NCBI RefSeq assembly: GCF_006715285.1
Contig: NZ_VFMX01000001.1
Span: forward strand, 744,001-808,000
Direction: 5' to 3'
From: Arthrobacter sp. SLBN-83
GTDB taxonomy: Bacteria > Actinomycetota > Actinomycetes > Actinomycetales > Micrococcaceae
DNA: 64,000 nucleotides
The translations under genes and the position numbers were made by a program. The notes under the pieces are model-generated. The model did not search any database. It worked only from the letters and a program-made list of their open reading frames with translations, and was not told the origin of the DNA. Shown here piece by piece: positions 27,780 to 35,385 of the stretch; position 1 is the stretch's first letter, and each line of letters begins with the position of its first letter.

Positions 27780-27823
27780 CCGCGACTTACGGGCGCCGGG
27801 CGGTTTGCTGGCACACTGGTACG

Positions 27824-29110
27824 GTGCCAGCCAACCCTGCCTTCGCCCTGCCTGATACCCGCTCACAGTTTTCCTTCACGGTAGGCACGCGCCTGGCGGA
27901 GTCCTGCCCGCCCTCCCAGGCACAGGTTGCTGAAAACGGCGGGGAGTTCCTGGGCCGCACCGGCACCATCACCACCCCGCACGGTGAGATCCAGACGCCC
28001 GCGTTCATCGCCGTCGGTACCAAAGCCACGGTGAAGGCCGTCCTCCCCGAGTCCATGGCGGACCTTGGCGCCCAGGCACTGCTGGCCAACGCCTACCACC
28101 TCTACCTGCAGCCGGGCCCGGACATCCTGGACGAAGCAGGCGGCCTGGGAGCGTTCATGAACTGGCCGGGCCCCACCTTCACGGACTCGGGCGGATTCCA
28201 GGTGATGAGCCTGGGCTCGGGATTCAAGAAGGTCATCGATATGAAGTCTGTGGACGCCTCCGGGCCCGATGACGCCGTGGCACCCGGCAAGGAACGCCTG
28301 GCGCACATCGACGACGACGGCGTCTGGTTCAAGTCCCACCTGAACGGCGACCGGCACAGGTTCTCCCCCGAGATCTCCATACAGGTCCAGCACCAGATCG
28401 GCGCGGACATCATGTTCGCGTTCGACGAGCTGACCACGTTGCAGAACTCGCGGCGGTACCAGGAAGAATCGCTGGAACGCACCCGGCTGTGGGCGGAGCG
28501 CTGCCTGGAGGAGCACTTCCGCCTGACGGAGGAACGCGCGGGCAAGCCGTACCAGGCACTGTTTGGCGTGATCCAGGGCGCCCAGTATGAGGACCTGCGC
28601 CGGAAGGCCTGCCGTGATCTTGGCGCCATGCCGTTCGACGGGTTCGGCATCGGCGGGGCGCTGGAGAAGGAAAACCTGGGCACCATCGTCCGCTGGTGCA
28701 ACGAGGAGCTCCCGGAGGACAAGCCGCGGCACCTGCTGGGCATCTCCGAACCGGACGACATCTTCACCGCCATCGAAAACGGCGCCGACACCTTCGACTG
28801 CGTCTCCCCCACCCGGGTGGCCCGGAACTCCGCCTTCTACACCCCGGAAGGCCGGTTCAACCTCTCCGGCGCCAAGTACAAACGCGACTTCGGGCCGCTG
28901 CAGGAAGGCTGCGACTGCTACGCCTGCGCCAACTACTCGCGCGCGTACATCCACCACCTCTTTAAGGCCAAGGAAATGGTGTCAGCCACCCTCATCTCCA
29001 TCCACAACGAGCGGTTCGTGGTGAAGATGGTGGACGACGCCCGGCTGGCCATTGAGTCCGGGAGCTTCTTCGAGTTCAAGGCTGACACCTTGGGCCGGTA
29101 CTACTCCTAG
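27824..29110 (+). CDS. tgt: tRNA-guanine transglycosylase
   Basis: A 428-residue bacterial TGT that swaps the wobble guanine (position 34) of GUN tRNAs for a 7-deazaguanine base. Motifs: nucleophile region TPAFIAVGTKATVKAV, LLANAYHLYLQPG, TDSGGFQVMSL (general Asp), MFAFDE, and the zinc site CDCYACANYSRAYIHHLF. The GTG at 27824 gives an N-terminal extension of about 40 residues over the shortest forms; an internal start is possible. No preQ0/preQ1 biosynthesis gene is visible, but a YhhQ-type transporter lies 0.9 kb downstream. Confidence 0.93.
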   Translation: MPANPAFALPDTRSQFSFTVGTRLAESCPPSQAQVAENGGEFLGRTGTITTPHGEIQTPAFIAVGTKATVKAVLPESMADLGAQALLANAYHLYLQPGPDILDEAGGLGAFMNWPGPTFTDSGGFQVMSLGSGFKKVIDMKSVDASGPDDAVAPGKERLAHIDDDGVWFKSHLNGDRHRFSPEISIQVQHQIGADIMFAFDELTTLQNSRRYQEESLERTRLWAERCLEEHFRLTEERAGKPYQALFGVIQGAQYEDLRRKACRDLGAMPFDGFGIGGALEKENLGTIVRWCNEELPEDKPRHLLGISEPDDIFTAIENGADTFDCVSPTRVARNSAFYTPEGRFNLSGAKYKRDFGPLQEGCDCYACANYSRAYIHHLFKAKEMVSATLISIHNERFVVKMVDDARLAIESGSFFEFKADTLGRYYS

Positions 29111-29133
29111 GCAGGACCATCAGGGAGCTCCGG

Positions 29134-29139
29134 TAGGGT
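29134..29139 (+). promoter_or_regulatory. -10 element for the dienelactone hydrolase gene
   Basis: TAGGGT lies six bases before the ATG at 29146, implying a leaderless message from the tgt 3' spacer. Confidence 0.45.
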
Positions 29140-29145
29140 GTCCCC

Positions 29146-29904
29146 ATGCCTATCGAATCCATCGAAATCCCTGCCGCCGACGGCACCGCAGAGGCCTTGG
29201 TGGCCCGCCCGTCCACCGGAACAGGCCCTTTCCCGGGCGTCATCTTCTACATGGACGCCTTCGGCCTGCGTCCCCGCATCCAGGAGATGGCCCAGCGCAT
29301 CGCTGACTGGGGCTACGTGGTGCTCGCGCCGAATGTCTTCTACCGGGAAGGATCGGCTGCGGAGCTGGCCCCTTCAATGGACATGACCAGCCAGGAAGGC
29401 CGGGAAGCCGCCGGCAAGGCTGCCTTCCCGCGGGTTGGCAGGCTGACCTCGGACAAGGTGCTGCCGGACATCGATGCCTGGGTTTCCGCGCTGAGGTCGC
29501 TCGACGGGGTGGCGTCCGGCCCCATCGGAACCACCGGCTACTGCATGGGTGCCCGTCTCGCCGTCCGCACGGCCACCTCCCACCCCGACGACGTGGCAGC
29601 CTGCGGCGGCTTCCACGCCGGCGGCCTTGTCACGGAAGAACCGGACAGCCCGCACCAGGGGCTCAAGGACGCAAAGGCCCGTTTCGTGTTCGGCCATGCG
29701 GACCACGACCCAAGCATGGCGCCCGCCGCCGTCGCCCGCCTTGGCGAAACGCTCAAGGACGCGGGGCTGGAGGCATCCAATGAAATCTACGCAGGCGCCC
29801 CACACGGCTACACCATGGCGGACACCTCGGCCTTCCATCCGGAAGCCACCGAGCGGCACTTCACGGAGCTACGGGCGTTGCTGGATGGCGCGCTGAAGGG
29901 CTAA
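29146..29904 (+). CDS. Dienelactone hydrolase family protein
   Basis: A 252-residue alpha/beta hydrolase of the dienelactone hydrolase group. The triad is visible: nucleophile Cys133 in GTTGYCMGARLA, acid in GHADHD (Asp186 or Asp188) and His220 in APHGYT. A Cys nucleophile is characteristic of the DLH family. It acts on a lactone or ester in the cytosol; no aromatic-degradation genes are near, so the substrate is not clear. Followed by a large hairpin and the convergent yhhQ gene. Confidence 0.88.
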   Translation: MPIESIEIPAADGTAEALVARPSTGTGPFPGVIFYMDAFGLRPRIQEMAQRIADWGYVVLAPNVFYREGSAAELAPSMDMTSQEGREAAGKAAFPRVGRLTSDKVLPDIDAWVSALRSLDGVASGPIGTTGYCMGARLAVRTATSHPDDVAACGGFHAGGLVTEEPDSPHQGLKDAKARFVFGHADHDPSMAPAAVARLGETLKDAGLEASNEIYAGAPHGYTMADTSAFHPEATERHFTELRALLDGALKG

Positions 29905-29928
29905 GCCGGCCAGCCGCCGTCGAACCCG

Positions 29929-29980
29929 CCGGAAAGCTGCCGGCCCGCCGAAACGTTGCGGCGAGCCGGCAGGTTTCCGG
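29929..29980. terminator. Nested hairpin between convergent genes
   Basis: A 16-bp stem (29929-29944 with 29965-29980, one mismatch) encloses an inner CGCCG/CGGCG stem (29946-29950, 29959-29963). It lies between the ends of the DLH gene and the yhhQ gene and could terminate both. No T-run follows. Confidence 0.55.
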
Positions 29981-30026
29981 CCATTCCACACGATTAGCTG
30001 TTGGAACATACGACGCCGCGTGGCAG

Positions 30027-30788
30027 CTACGCGGCGTTGGTCACCGCTTCCGCGGGGCGGGCCGGGGCACCGTAACTGGGCTCGCGCCGCTTGACCCAGT
30101 TGATGGCCAGCGAGGTCACGGGGACGAAGAGGAACTCCACCAGGGTCTTGTAGACGAAGCCCACCAGCACGTAGTTCACGAAGCTGCCGAAGTCGGCGAT
30201 GCCGATGACGGGCGCGGCGATGCTGCAGAAGATCAGCGTGTCCACGAACTCCCCGGCCCCCGAGGATCCCATGAGCCGCGCCCACAGGGACTTCTCCCCC
30301 GTGCGGGCCTTCATCCGGACCAGGATCCAGGAGTTGATGGTCTGCCCTGCCAGGAATGCCAGCAGGGAGGCCAGGACGATCTGCGGCACGGGGCCAAGGG
30401 CGCCTTCCAGGGCGGACTGCTTGGCGGCGCCGTACTCGTCGTCGAACCCGGGCAGCGCGATGACCACCCAGTAGCAAAGGGAAGCGAACACGGACAACGC
30501 GAAGGTGGTGAAAATAGCCTTCCGGGCAACCTTGAAGCCGTAGACCTCACTGATCACGTCCCCGAGGATGTACGCGAGCGGGAAGAGGAAAAAGCCGCCG
30601 TCGGTGACGATGGGGCCGAATGCCACTCCCTTGGACGCTCCGATGTTGGACAGGATCAGCACCACTGCCATGGCCGCCAGCATGATCCCGAAGTAGGGCG
30701 AACCGATGTCCGCGAATCTGGCGGCGGAACGTGCGGCAGTTTGCTGGATGTCTTCGGGCACGGCGCTGCGGCCGGGGGCAGGGGTCAT
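30027..30788 (-). CDS. yhhQ: YhhQ-family queuosine precursor transporter
   Basis: A 253-residue integral membrane protein of the YhhQ (VUT family, formerly DUF165) group. Marks of the family: SNIGASKGVAFGP, FFLFPLAYILGDVISEVYGF, LAGQTINSWILVRMK and SSGAGEFVDTLIF. Characterised members take up preQ0, preQ1 or queuine. About six transmembrane helices and an N-terminal cytosolic stretch are seen. The ATG at 30788 follows a TTG that could also serve. Being near tgt and without biosynthesis genes in view, it fits a base-salvage role. Confidence 0.88.
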   Translation of the reverse strand: MTPAPGRSAVPEDIQQTAARSAARFADIGSPYFGIMLAAMAVVLILSNIGASKGVAFGPIVTDGGFFLFPLAYILGDVISEVYGFKVARKAIFTTFALSVFASLCYWVVIALPGFDDEYGAAKQSALEGALGPVPQIVLASLLAFLAGQTINSWILVRMKARTGEKSLWARLMGSSGAGEFVDTLIFCSIAAPVIGIADFGSFVNYVLVGFVYKTLVEFLFVPVTSLAINWVKRREPSYGAPARPAEAVTNAA

Positions 30789-30923
30789 CAAGGGATCCGT
30801 TCAGGAGTGGTTGGCCGGCGCGCCGTCATGGGCGGCCGGTTGTATTAGCACTCGTGTCATTCTCGCACCGCGTTGCGCAACAAAGCTCCTCGAGCAGCAG
30901 GGCTGACCGGCGCGGAGTATTTT

Positions 30924-30970
30924 TTGAACATGTTCAAGTAGTGTGGCACACTGCTTTTGAACACGTTCAA
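30924..30970 (+). promoter_or_regulatory. TetR promoter with two palindromic operators
   Basis: TTGAACATGTTCAA (30924-30937) is a perfect 14-bp palindrome and TTGAACACGTTCAA (30957-30970) is its near copy, centres 33 bp apart (about three helical turns). The first supplies a -35 TTGAAC; CACACT (30947-30952) is 17 bases further on. The second covers the expected transcription start. Both are well placed for autorepression. Confidence 0.75.
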
Positions 30971-30983
30971 GAATGGGGATGCC

Positions 30984-31640
30984 GTGGCAGCGAAGAGCGA
31001 ACAGACCAGGCAGTTGGTGGCGGACACAGCGCTGCGCATGTTCCGGGACATCGGGTTCGAGAAAACCACCATGCGCGCCATCGCCGCCGAGGCAGGCGTT
31101 TCCGTGGGCAACGCCTACTACTACTTCGCGTCCAAGGATGACCTGGTCCACGAGCTGTACATCCAGGTACAGGCAGAGCACGCGTCACGGGCCTCAGAGG
31201 CGCTGGACGGGACCGCCGCCCTGGCCGACCGGCTGAAGGCCACGCTGCATGCCGGCCTTGACGTCATGGCCCCGTACCACCGGTTCGGCGCCGACTTCGT
31301 GGCTACCGCCATCCGGCCCACATCACCGGTTAACCCCTTTTCAGCAGGGTCCACGACCGCGCGGGAGGCATCCCTGGACATCTTCAGGCGCACAGTGGAG
31401 GGGGCCAAACCTGCCGTGCCGAAAAAGCTGCGGGCCGACCTGCCGGAGCTGCTGTGGTTTTGCTACATGGGCGTCACGCTCTTCTGGGTCTATGACACCT
31501 CGGAGGGCCAGCGGCGGACCAGGAAGCTGGTGGACGGCGCGGCCCCACTCATTGCCCGCGGACTGGCACTGGCCCGCATCCCGGGAGTCAACAAGGTTCT
31601 GGACGATGTCCTGGACCTGAGCCGCAGCATCCGCGCTTAG
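30984..31640 (+). CDS. TetR-family regulator
   Basis: A 218-residue repressor. The N-terminal helix-turn-helix (about residues 15-50) reads MRAIAAEAGVSVGNAYYYFA, a textbook TetR sequence; the rest is the ligand domain with an aromatic-rich WFCYMGVTLFWVYDTS segment. GTG at 30984 with GGGGA four bases upstream was chosen over TTG at 30957, which lies inside an operator palindrome. It heads a likely operon with the TIGR01777 and membrane-protein genes. The ligand is unknown. Confidence 0.87.
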   Translation: MAAKSEQTRQLVADTALRMFRDIGFEKTTMRAIAAEAGVSVGNAYYYFASKDDLVHELYIQVQAEHASRASEALDGTAALADRLKATLHAGLDVMAPYHRFGADFVATAIRPTSPVNPFSAGSTTAREASLDIFRRTVEGAKPAVPKKLRADLPELLWFCYMGVTLFWVYDTSEGQRRTRKLVDGAAPLIARGLALARIPGVNKVLDDVLDLSRSIRA

Positions 31641-31661
31641 GGAAGAACATTGGGGGAAAAG

Positions 31662-32573
31662 ATGAGCAGTAGAAAAACCGTTGTGGTGGCAGGCGCCTCC
31701 GGCTTCATCGGCACGTACCTTCGCCGGCGTTTCCAGGAGGACAGCTGGACGGTGCGCACCATAGGACGCAAGGGAACCGGCAGTTCCGCGGCAGCGTGGG
31801 ACGACGACGCCGGCATGGTCCGGGTGCTCAACGGCGCCGCACTGGTGGTGAACCTCGCCGGCCGGTCCGTCTCCTGCCGCTACAACAGGCGGAACAAGGC
31901 GATCATCATCGACTCACGCGTGGCCACCACCAAGGCCCTCGGCCGGGCCATCGCGCAGTGCCAGGAGCCGCCGTCGACCTGGCTGAATGCCAGCACCGGC
32001 ACCATCTACCGCGACGCCCGCGACCGCCCGCAGTCCGAAGCCGGGGGCGAGCTTGGTTCCGGGTTCTCCGTGGACGTGGCCAAAGCCTGGGAGGCAGCCC
32101 TCGAGGCCGCCGCCACGCCGGACACCCGGAAGATCCCGCTGCGCATCGCCATCGTGCTGGGCCCCGGCGGCGGTGCACTGACGCCGTTCGCCAACCTCGC
32201 CCGGCTGGGGCTGGGCGGCCACATGGGTGATGGCCGGCAGCAGTTCAGCTGGGTCCACGTGGAGGACCTGTACCGCAGCATCCGCTTCCTGCACGCCCGC
32301 ACCGCGATCACAGGGCCGGTCAACGTGGCCTCACCGGACGTGGTCAGCAACCAGGAGATGATGCGCCTGGTGCGCCGGGCCTATGGCGCGCGTTTCGGCA
32401 TACCCACTCCTGCCTGGCTCCTCCGGGCAGGCGCCGTCCTGATCCGCACGGAGACCGAACTGGTGCTCAAAAGCCGCTGGGTGCAGCCGCAGAAACTCCT
32501 TGACGCGGGCTTTGTCTACAGCCAGCCGGAGTTGGGGCGGGCACTGCTGCAGATTGCCAAGGGCCAGGGATGA
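31662..32573 (+). CDS. TIGR01777-family NAD(P)-dependent epimerase-like protein
   Basis: A 303-residue extended SDR with VVVAGASGFIGTYLRRRF for nucleotide binding and the TIGR01777 marks LVVNLAGRSVSCRY(N) and LNASTGTIYRD. The catalytic Tyr in YRDA is displaced compared with classical SDRs, as usual in this family. C-terminal DUF1731-like helices are present (ALGRALLQIAKG). The ATG at 31662 follows GGGGGAAAAG. It lies 21 bases after tetR, and its TGA overlaps the next ATG. Confidence 0.85.
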   Translation: MSSRKTVVVAGASGFIGTYLRRRFQEDSWTVRTIGRKGTGSSAAAWDDDAGMVRVLNGAALVVNLAGRSVSCRYNRRNKAIIIDSRVATTKALGRAIAQCQEPPSTWLNASTGTIYRDARDRPQSEAGGELGSGFSVDVAKAWEAALEAAATPDTRKIPLRIAIVLGPGGGALTPFANLARLGLGGHMGDGRQQFSWVHVEDLYRSIRFLHARTAITGPVNVASPDVVSNQEMMRLVRRAYGARFGIPTPAWLLRAGAVLIRTETELVLKSRWVQPQKLLDAGFVYSQPELGRALLQIAKGQG

Positions 32574-32974
32574 GCCGCCCGGTGCGCGTCACCTTCGGTC
32601 CCGGCGCGTTCCTTGCCGGCACGTTCCTCACAGTCCTGGTCTTCGGGTTCCCCCTGGGTTTCCCCGGCTATCTCTACGGAACGCTCTCCGCGTTGCTTCT
32701 GGGCATGCCCCTGGCGCTGACTGCCGGAGTTTGCATGCGGCCGGTCCGCAACCAGCTGCTGCACGTCCTGGCCGTCGGCGCGGCAGGGCTGGTTACCGGG
32801 ATGCTCACGCTCATGTTCATTACCGGGAGCCACTGGCCCGCCATGTGGGGCACAGTCCTGTGGACGGGGTTCTGCGCAGCCCTGGGGCGCGCTGCCGTGT
32901 CCGGCCTCGTCACCGTCCATGACGCAGCCGGGCACCAACCCGGGGTACCCGCACCTGCACCGCTGGAACCCTGA
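32570..32974 (+). CDS. Small integral membrane protein
   Basis: A 134-residue protein with four hydrophobic segments ([79 protein letters not shown]). Not recognised as a family. ATGA overlap (32570-32573) couples it to the upstream epimerase gene. Together with tetR this makes a three-gene unit, so the membrane protein is probably part of the response to the TetR ligand. Confidence 0.72.
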   Translation: MSRPVRVTFGPGAFLAGTFLTVLVFGFPLGFPGYLYGTLSALLLGMPLALTAGVCMRPVRNQLLHVLAVGAAGLVTGMLTLMFITGSHWPAMWGTVLWTGFCAALGRAAVSGLVTVHDAAGHQPGVPAPAPLEP

Positions 32975-33033
32975 CCATACGGCGTCCCGGAGCCCTGTCC
33001 GGTGACACATGGAAAGCGTCGCACGCCGGGTGG

Positions 33034-33039
33034 CAGGAT
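33034..33039 (+). promoter_or_regulatory. -10 element for pdxK
   Basis: CAGGAT is six bases before the ATG at 33046; another leaderless-type start. Confidence 0.4.
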
Positions 33040-33045
33040 GGGTTC

Positions 33046-33903
33046 ATGACTTCCGTATCCCCTGACGCAACGCTGTCCGCGGACGCCCCCGCCGTCGTCC
33101 TCACCATCGCAGGCTCCGAGGCCACCGGCGGAGCCGGCGCCCAGGCCGACCTGAAGACCTTCCAGGAGCTGGGGGTCTTCGGCATCGCCAACCTCACCTG
33201 CATCGTGTCTTTCGATCCGAAGGACAGCTGGAACCACCGCTTCGTGCCGGTGGACCAGCAGGTGATCGCGGACCAGTTGGAGGCGACGACGGCAGCGTAC
33301 GGCCCGGCGTCGGGCGCGCCTTCCGCACTGGACACGGTAAAGATCGGCATGCTGGGCAGCCCGGCCACGATCAGCACGGTGGCCGGCGCACTGCAGGAGA
33401 ACAGCTTCGCCAATGTTGTCCTGGACCCGGTACTGATCTGCAAGGGCCAGGAGCCCGGGCACGCACTGGACACGGACCAGGCCCTGAAGGCGCAGATCCT
33501 GCCGCTGGCCACGTTCGTCACGCCCAACCACTTCGAGGCGGAGTCGCTGTCCGGCCTGGAAATCACCGACGTTGAGTCCCTCAAGGCCGCTGCCGTCCGC
33601 ATCCATGAGCTGAGCGGCGCGGCTGTGCTGGCCAAGGGCGGGGTGCGGCTGGAAGGCCCGGACGCCGTCGACGTCTTCTACGACGGTGACACCCTCGAAG
33701 TCCTGAGCGCTCCCAAGGTGGGCGAGGTGGCCGTCTCCGGGGCCGGCTGCTCGCTCGCGGCGGCCGTGACGGCGGAGCTTGCCAAGGGTGCCAGCCCGCT
33801 GGAGGCGGCACGGACGGCCAAGGAGTTCGTCACCGCCGGCATCCGGAACCGGGTTGCCTCCGGCGCCCCCTTCGATGCCCTGTGGCAGGGTGGCGCGCGT
33901 TGA
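33046..33903 (+). CDS. pdxK: Pyridoxal/hydroxymethylpyrimidine kinase (ThiD/PdxK family)
   Basis: A 285-residue ribokinase-fold kinase. The N-terminal [20 protein letters not shown] is the ThiD/PdxK substrate motif, and the C-terminal anion hole is [16 protein letters not shown] Cys rather than Asp in the GAGC motif is the mark of PdxK-type pyridoxal kinases first defined in Bacillus subtilis. It would phosphorylate vitamin B6 vitamers with ATP in the cytosol. No thiamin genes lie nearby, supporting a B6 salvage role. A 17-bp hairpin follows. Confidence 0.85.
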   Translation: MTSVSPDATLSADAPAVVLTIAGSEATGGAGAQADLKTFQELGVFGIANLTCIVSFDPKDSWNHRFVPVDQQVIADQLEATTAAYGPASGAPSALDTVKIGMLGSPATISTVAGALQENSFANVVLDPVLICKGQEPGHALDTDQALKAQILPLATFVTPNHFEAESLSGLEITDVESLKAAAVRIHELSGAAVLAKGGVRLEGPDAVDVFYDGDTLEVLSAPKVGEVAVSGAGCSLAAAVTAELAKGASPLEAARTAKEFVTAGIRNRVASGAPFDALWQGGAR

Positions 33904-33910
33904 CCTTCCT

Positions 33911-33948
33911 GTCCTGACGCTCCCTCACCTCTGAGGGAGCGTCAGGAC
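33911..33948. terminator. 17-bp perfect hairpin between convergent pdxK and serpin genes
   Basis: Arms 33911-33927 and 33932-33948 (GTCCTGACGCTCCCTCA and its complement) pair perfectly round a CCTC loop. It is symmetric, so it could end both transcripts; no T-run. Its GCTC-C-CTCA core resembles, less closely, the other 3'-end palindromes in the window. Confidence 0.7.
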
Positions 33949-33974
33949 TGGCCTTCAAAATCCCGGGGAAGGTC

Positions 33975-35249
33975 TCATGATGAGCGGGGATCGGACACCC
34001 TGCCCATAAACAGCGGCAGCCCGGTCTCGACGTGGACGATCTCGTAGAGGAACGGCCGATCGAAACGGATCGTGCGCGAGGAGAAGGTGCCGCTCACCGC
34101 CTGCGCGTTGATCTGGGTGGCGGCGGCCGCAATGGTGCCCTTCTCCGCAACGGTGATGTTGGCGGCCTGCGCGGCCTGCGTGATCTTCAGGCCAGGCTGG
34201 ATCGAGTCGAAATCTGTCTCGGTTTCAAGCATCTTCCGCAGGCCGAGGCCAGCGAAAACCTCCCGCAGCTCGAAGCTGCTCTTTTCGTCCCAGTGCGGCA
34301 GGTAAATCTGCGTAGGCGCCAGGGCAGCCGCGGCCAGCGCCGGGGCAGCATCTGCCAGGTATGGCACCGCGGCGCCGGGAGTCCCTGCATCGGGAAGAAC
34401 CAGCCGCATCACGAACCCCTCGGCGTAGGGAAGGTCGACGGCCTGCCAACCCTCGCCCCGGGCAAAGGCGAGATCCTGGACGCCGGACATGGTGGGAACG
34501 GAAACCTTCTCGCCGGTCGCCGTCGTGAACGGACGGTCTGCGGTGTCCGCCGGATTGAAAGGGACCTTCCATGCCGAGGCGAAATACACGGCATTGACCA
34601 TACTGAAGGTGTTTTCGCGGCGATAACCAGCGGGTGCCTTTTTGATCCGTCCGCCGGTGTTCTTGTCTACCCAGGCGTCGATCGCCGGTTTGGTGGTGCC
34701 CTCATCCTGGAAATCCACTGGATATACACCGGCCCCGAAGTATCGGGCCAGGGCGCGGAGGTAACCGTCCCCCGTCGGCACGCCCTTGTCCACGAACAGT
34801 CCGTTGGCGGTGTGCAGGACCGGCAGCCGCGGAGGATTCTGCTCGTCCACCGAGCCGGGGTCGCCGTCGAAAGCCTCCAAGGAAGCGAGCAGCGCGGCCA
34901 GCGCCTCCTCGCGGTGCTGTGTGGGGAGGTCAATGACTTTGTCCATCTCGGCGGCCGTCGCCCCAGACGCACCCGTGCGCAGCATGGCCAGGGCAAGCAG
35001 CAGGCTGCCCGGGGACGCAACGACGTTGCCGTTTCCAGCCTCCCCGCCGTTGGCGAGGAGCGTTGCGCCCAGTTTCCGGGCTGATGCCTTAAGCTGCGCC
35101 AGCTCGGCCTGATAGTCGGACCGGCCCACCGACACGCGTTCGACGCCGTCGGCCTTCAACACTGCCGGCGGCGAGGCCGCACAAGCCGTCAGAACCAGCG
35201 CCAGGCCCGCTGCGCCCGCAAGAATGCGTGCCGGAATCTTACGTTTCAT
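33975..35249 (-). CDS. Lipoprotein serpin (serine-protease inhibitor)
   Basis: A 424-residue serpin with a lipoprotein signal (LAGAAGLALVLTACA, lipid-modified Cys23), so it is tethered outside the membrane. The serpin fold shows NGNVVASPGSLLLALAMLRT, FSMVNAVYFASAWKVPF and the C-terminal FDRPFLYEIVHVETGLPLFM. The hinge EKGTIAAAAT begins at residue 369, counting to a predicted scissile bond Val385-Ser386, so elastase-like proteases would be the expected target. The hinge has a Lys where Glu is common, but Gly-Thr and the four Ala are kept, so it should be inhibitory. Serpins are uncommon in bacteria. Confidence 0.92.
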   Translation of the reverse strand: MKRKIPARILAGAAGLALVLTACAASPPAVLKADGVERVSVGRSDYQAELAQLKASARKLGATLLANGGEAGNGNVVASPGSLLLALAMLRTGASGATAAEMDKVIDLPTQHREEALAALLASLEAFDGDPGSVDEQNPPRLPVLHTANGLFVDKGVPTGDGYLRALARYFGAGVYPVDFQDEGTTKPAIDAWVDKNTGGRIKKAPAGYRRENTFSMVNAVYFASAWKVPFNPADTADRPFTTATGEKVSVPTMSGVQDLAFARGEGWQAVDLPYAEGFVMRLVLPDAGTPGAAVPYLADAAPALAAAALAPTQIYLPHWDEKSSFELREVFAGLGLRKMLETETDFDSIQPGLKITQAAQAANITVAEKGTIAAAATQINAQAVSGTFSSRTIRFDRPFLYEIVHVETGLPLFMGRVSDPRSS

Positions 35250-35385
35250 CGCGTCCCCCAACGCCCATACACCGCGAATAATGGCGGAGATCCGCCTACG
35301 GCCAGTCAAGCACCGGCCACGGGATAGCGCGACCGTGCCCGGGTCACGATTTGGTGCCGTTTCATCTGGGAACCGGCGCCCCGCT

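Noticed and set aside
33911..33948. Member of the GCTC-TAT-CACTT palindrome family
   Set aside because: The stem is perfect and intergenic but the sequence shares only a short GCTC/CTCA pattern; listed as a separate hairpin.
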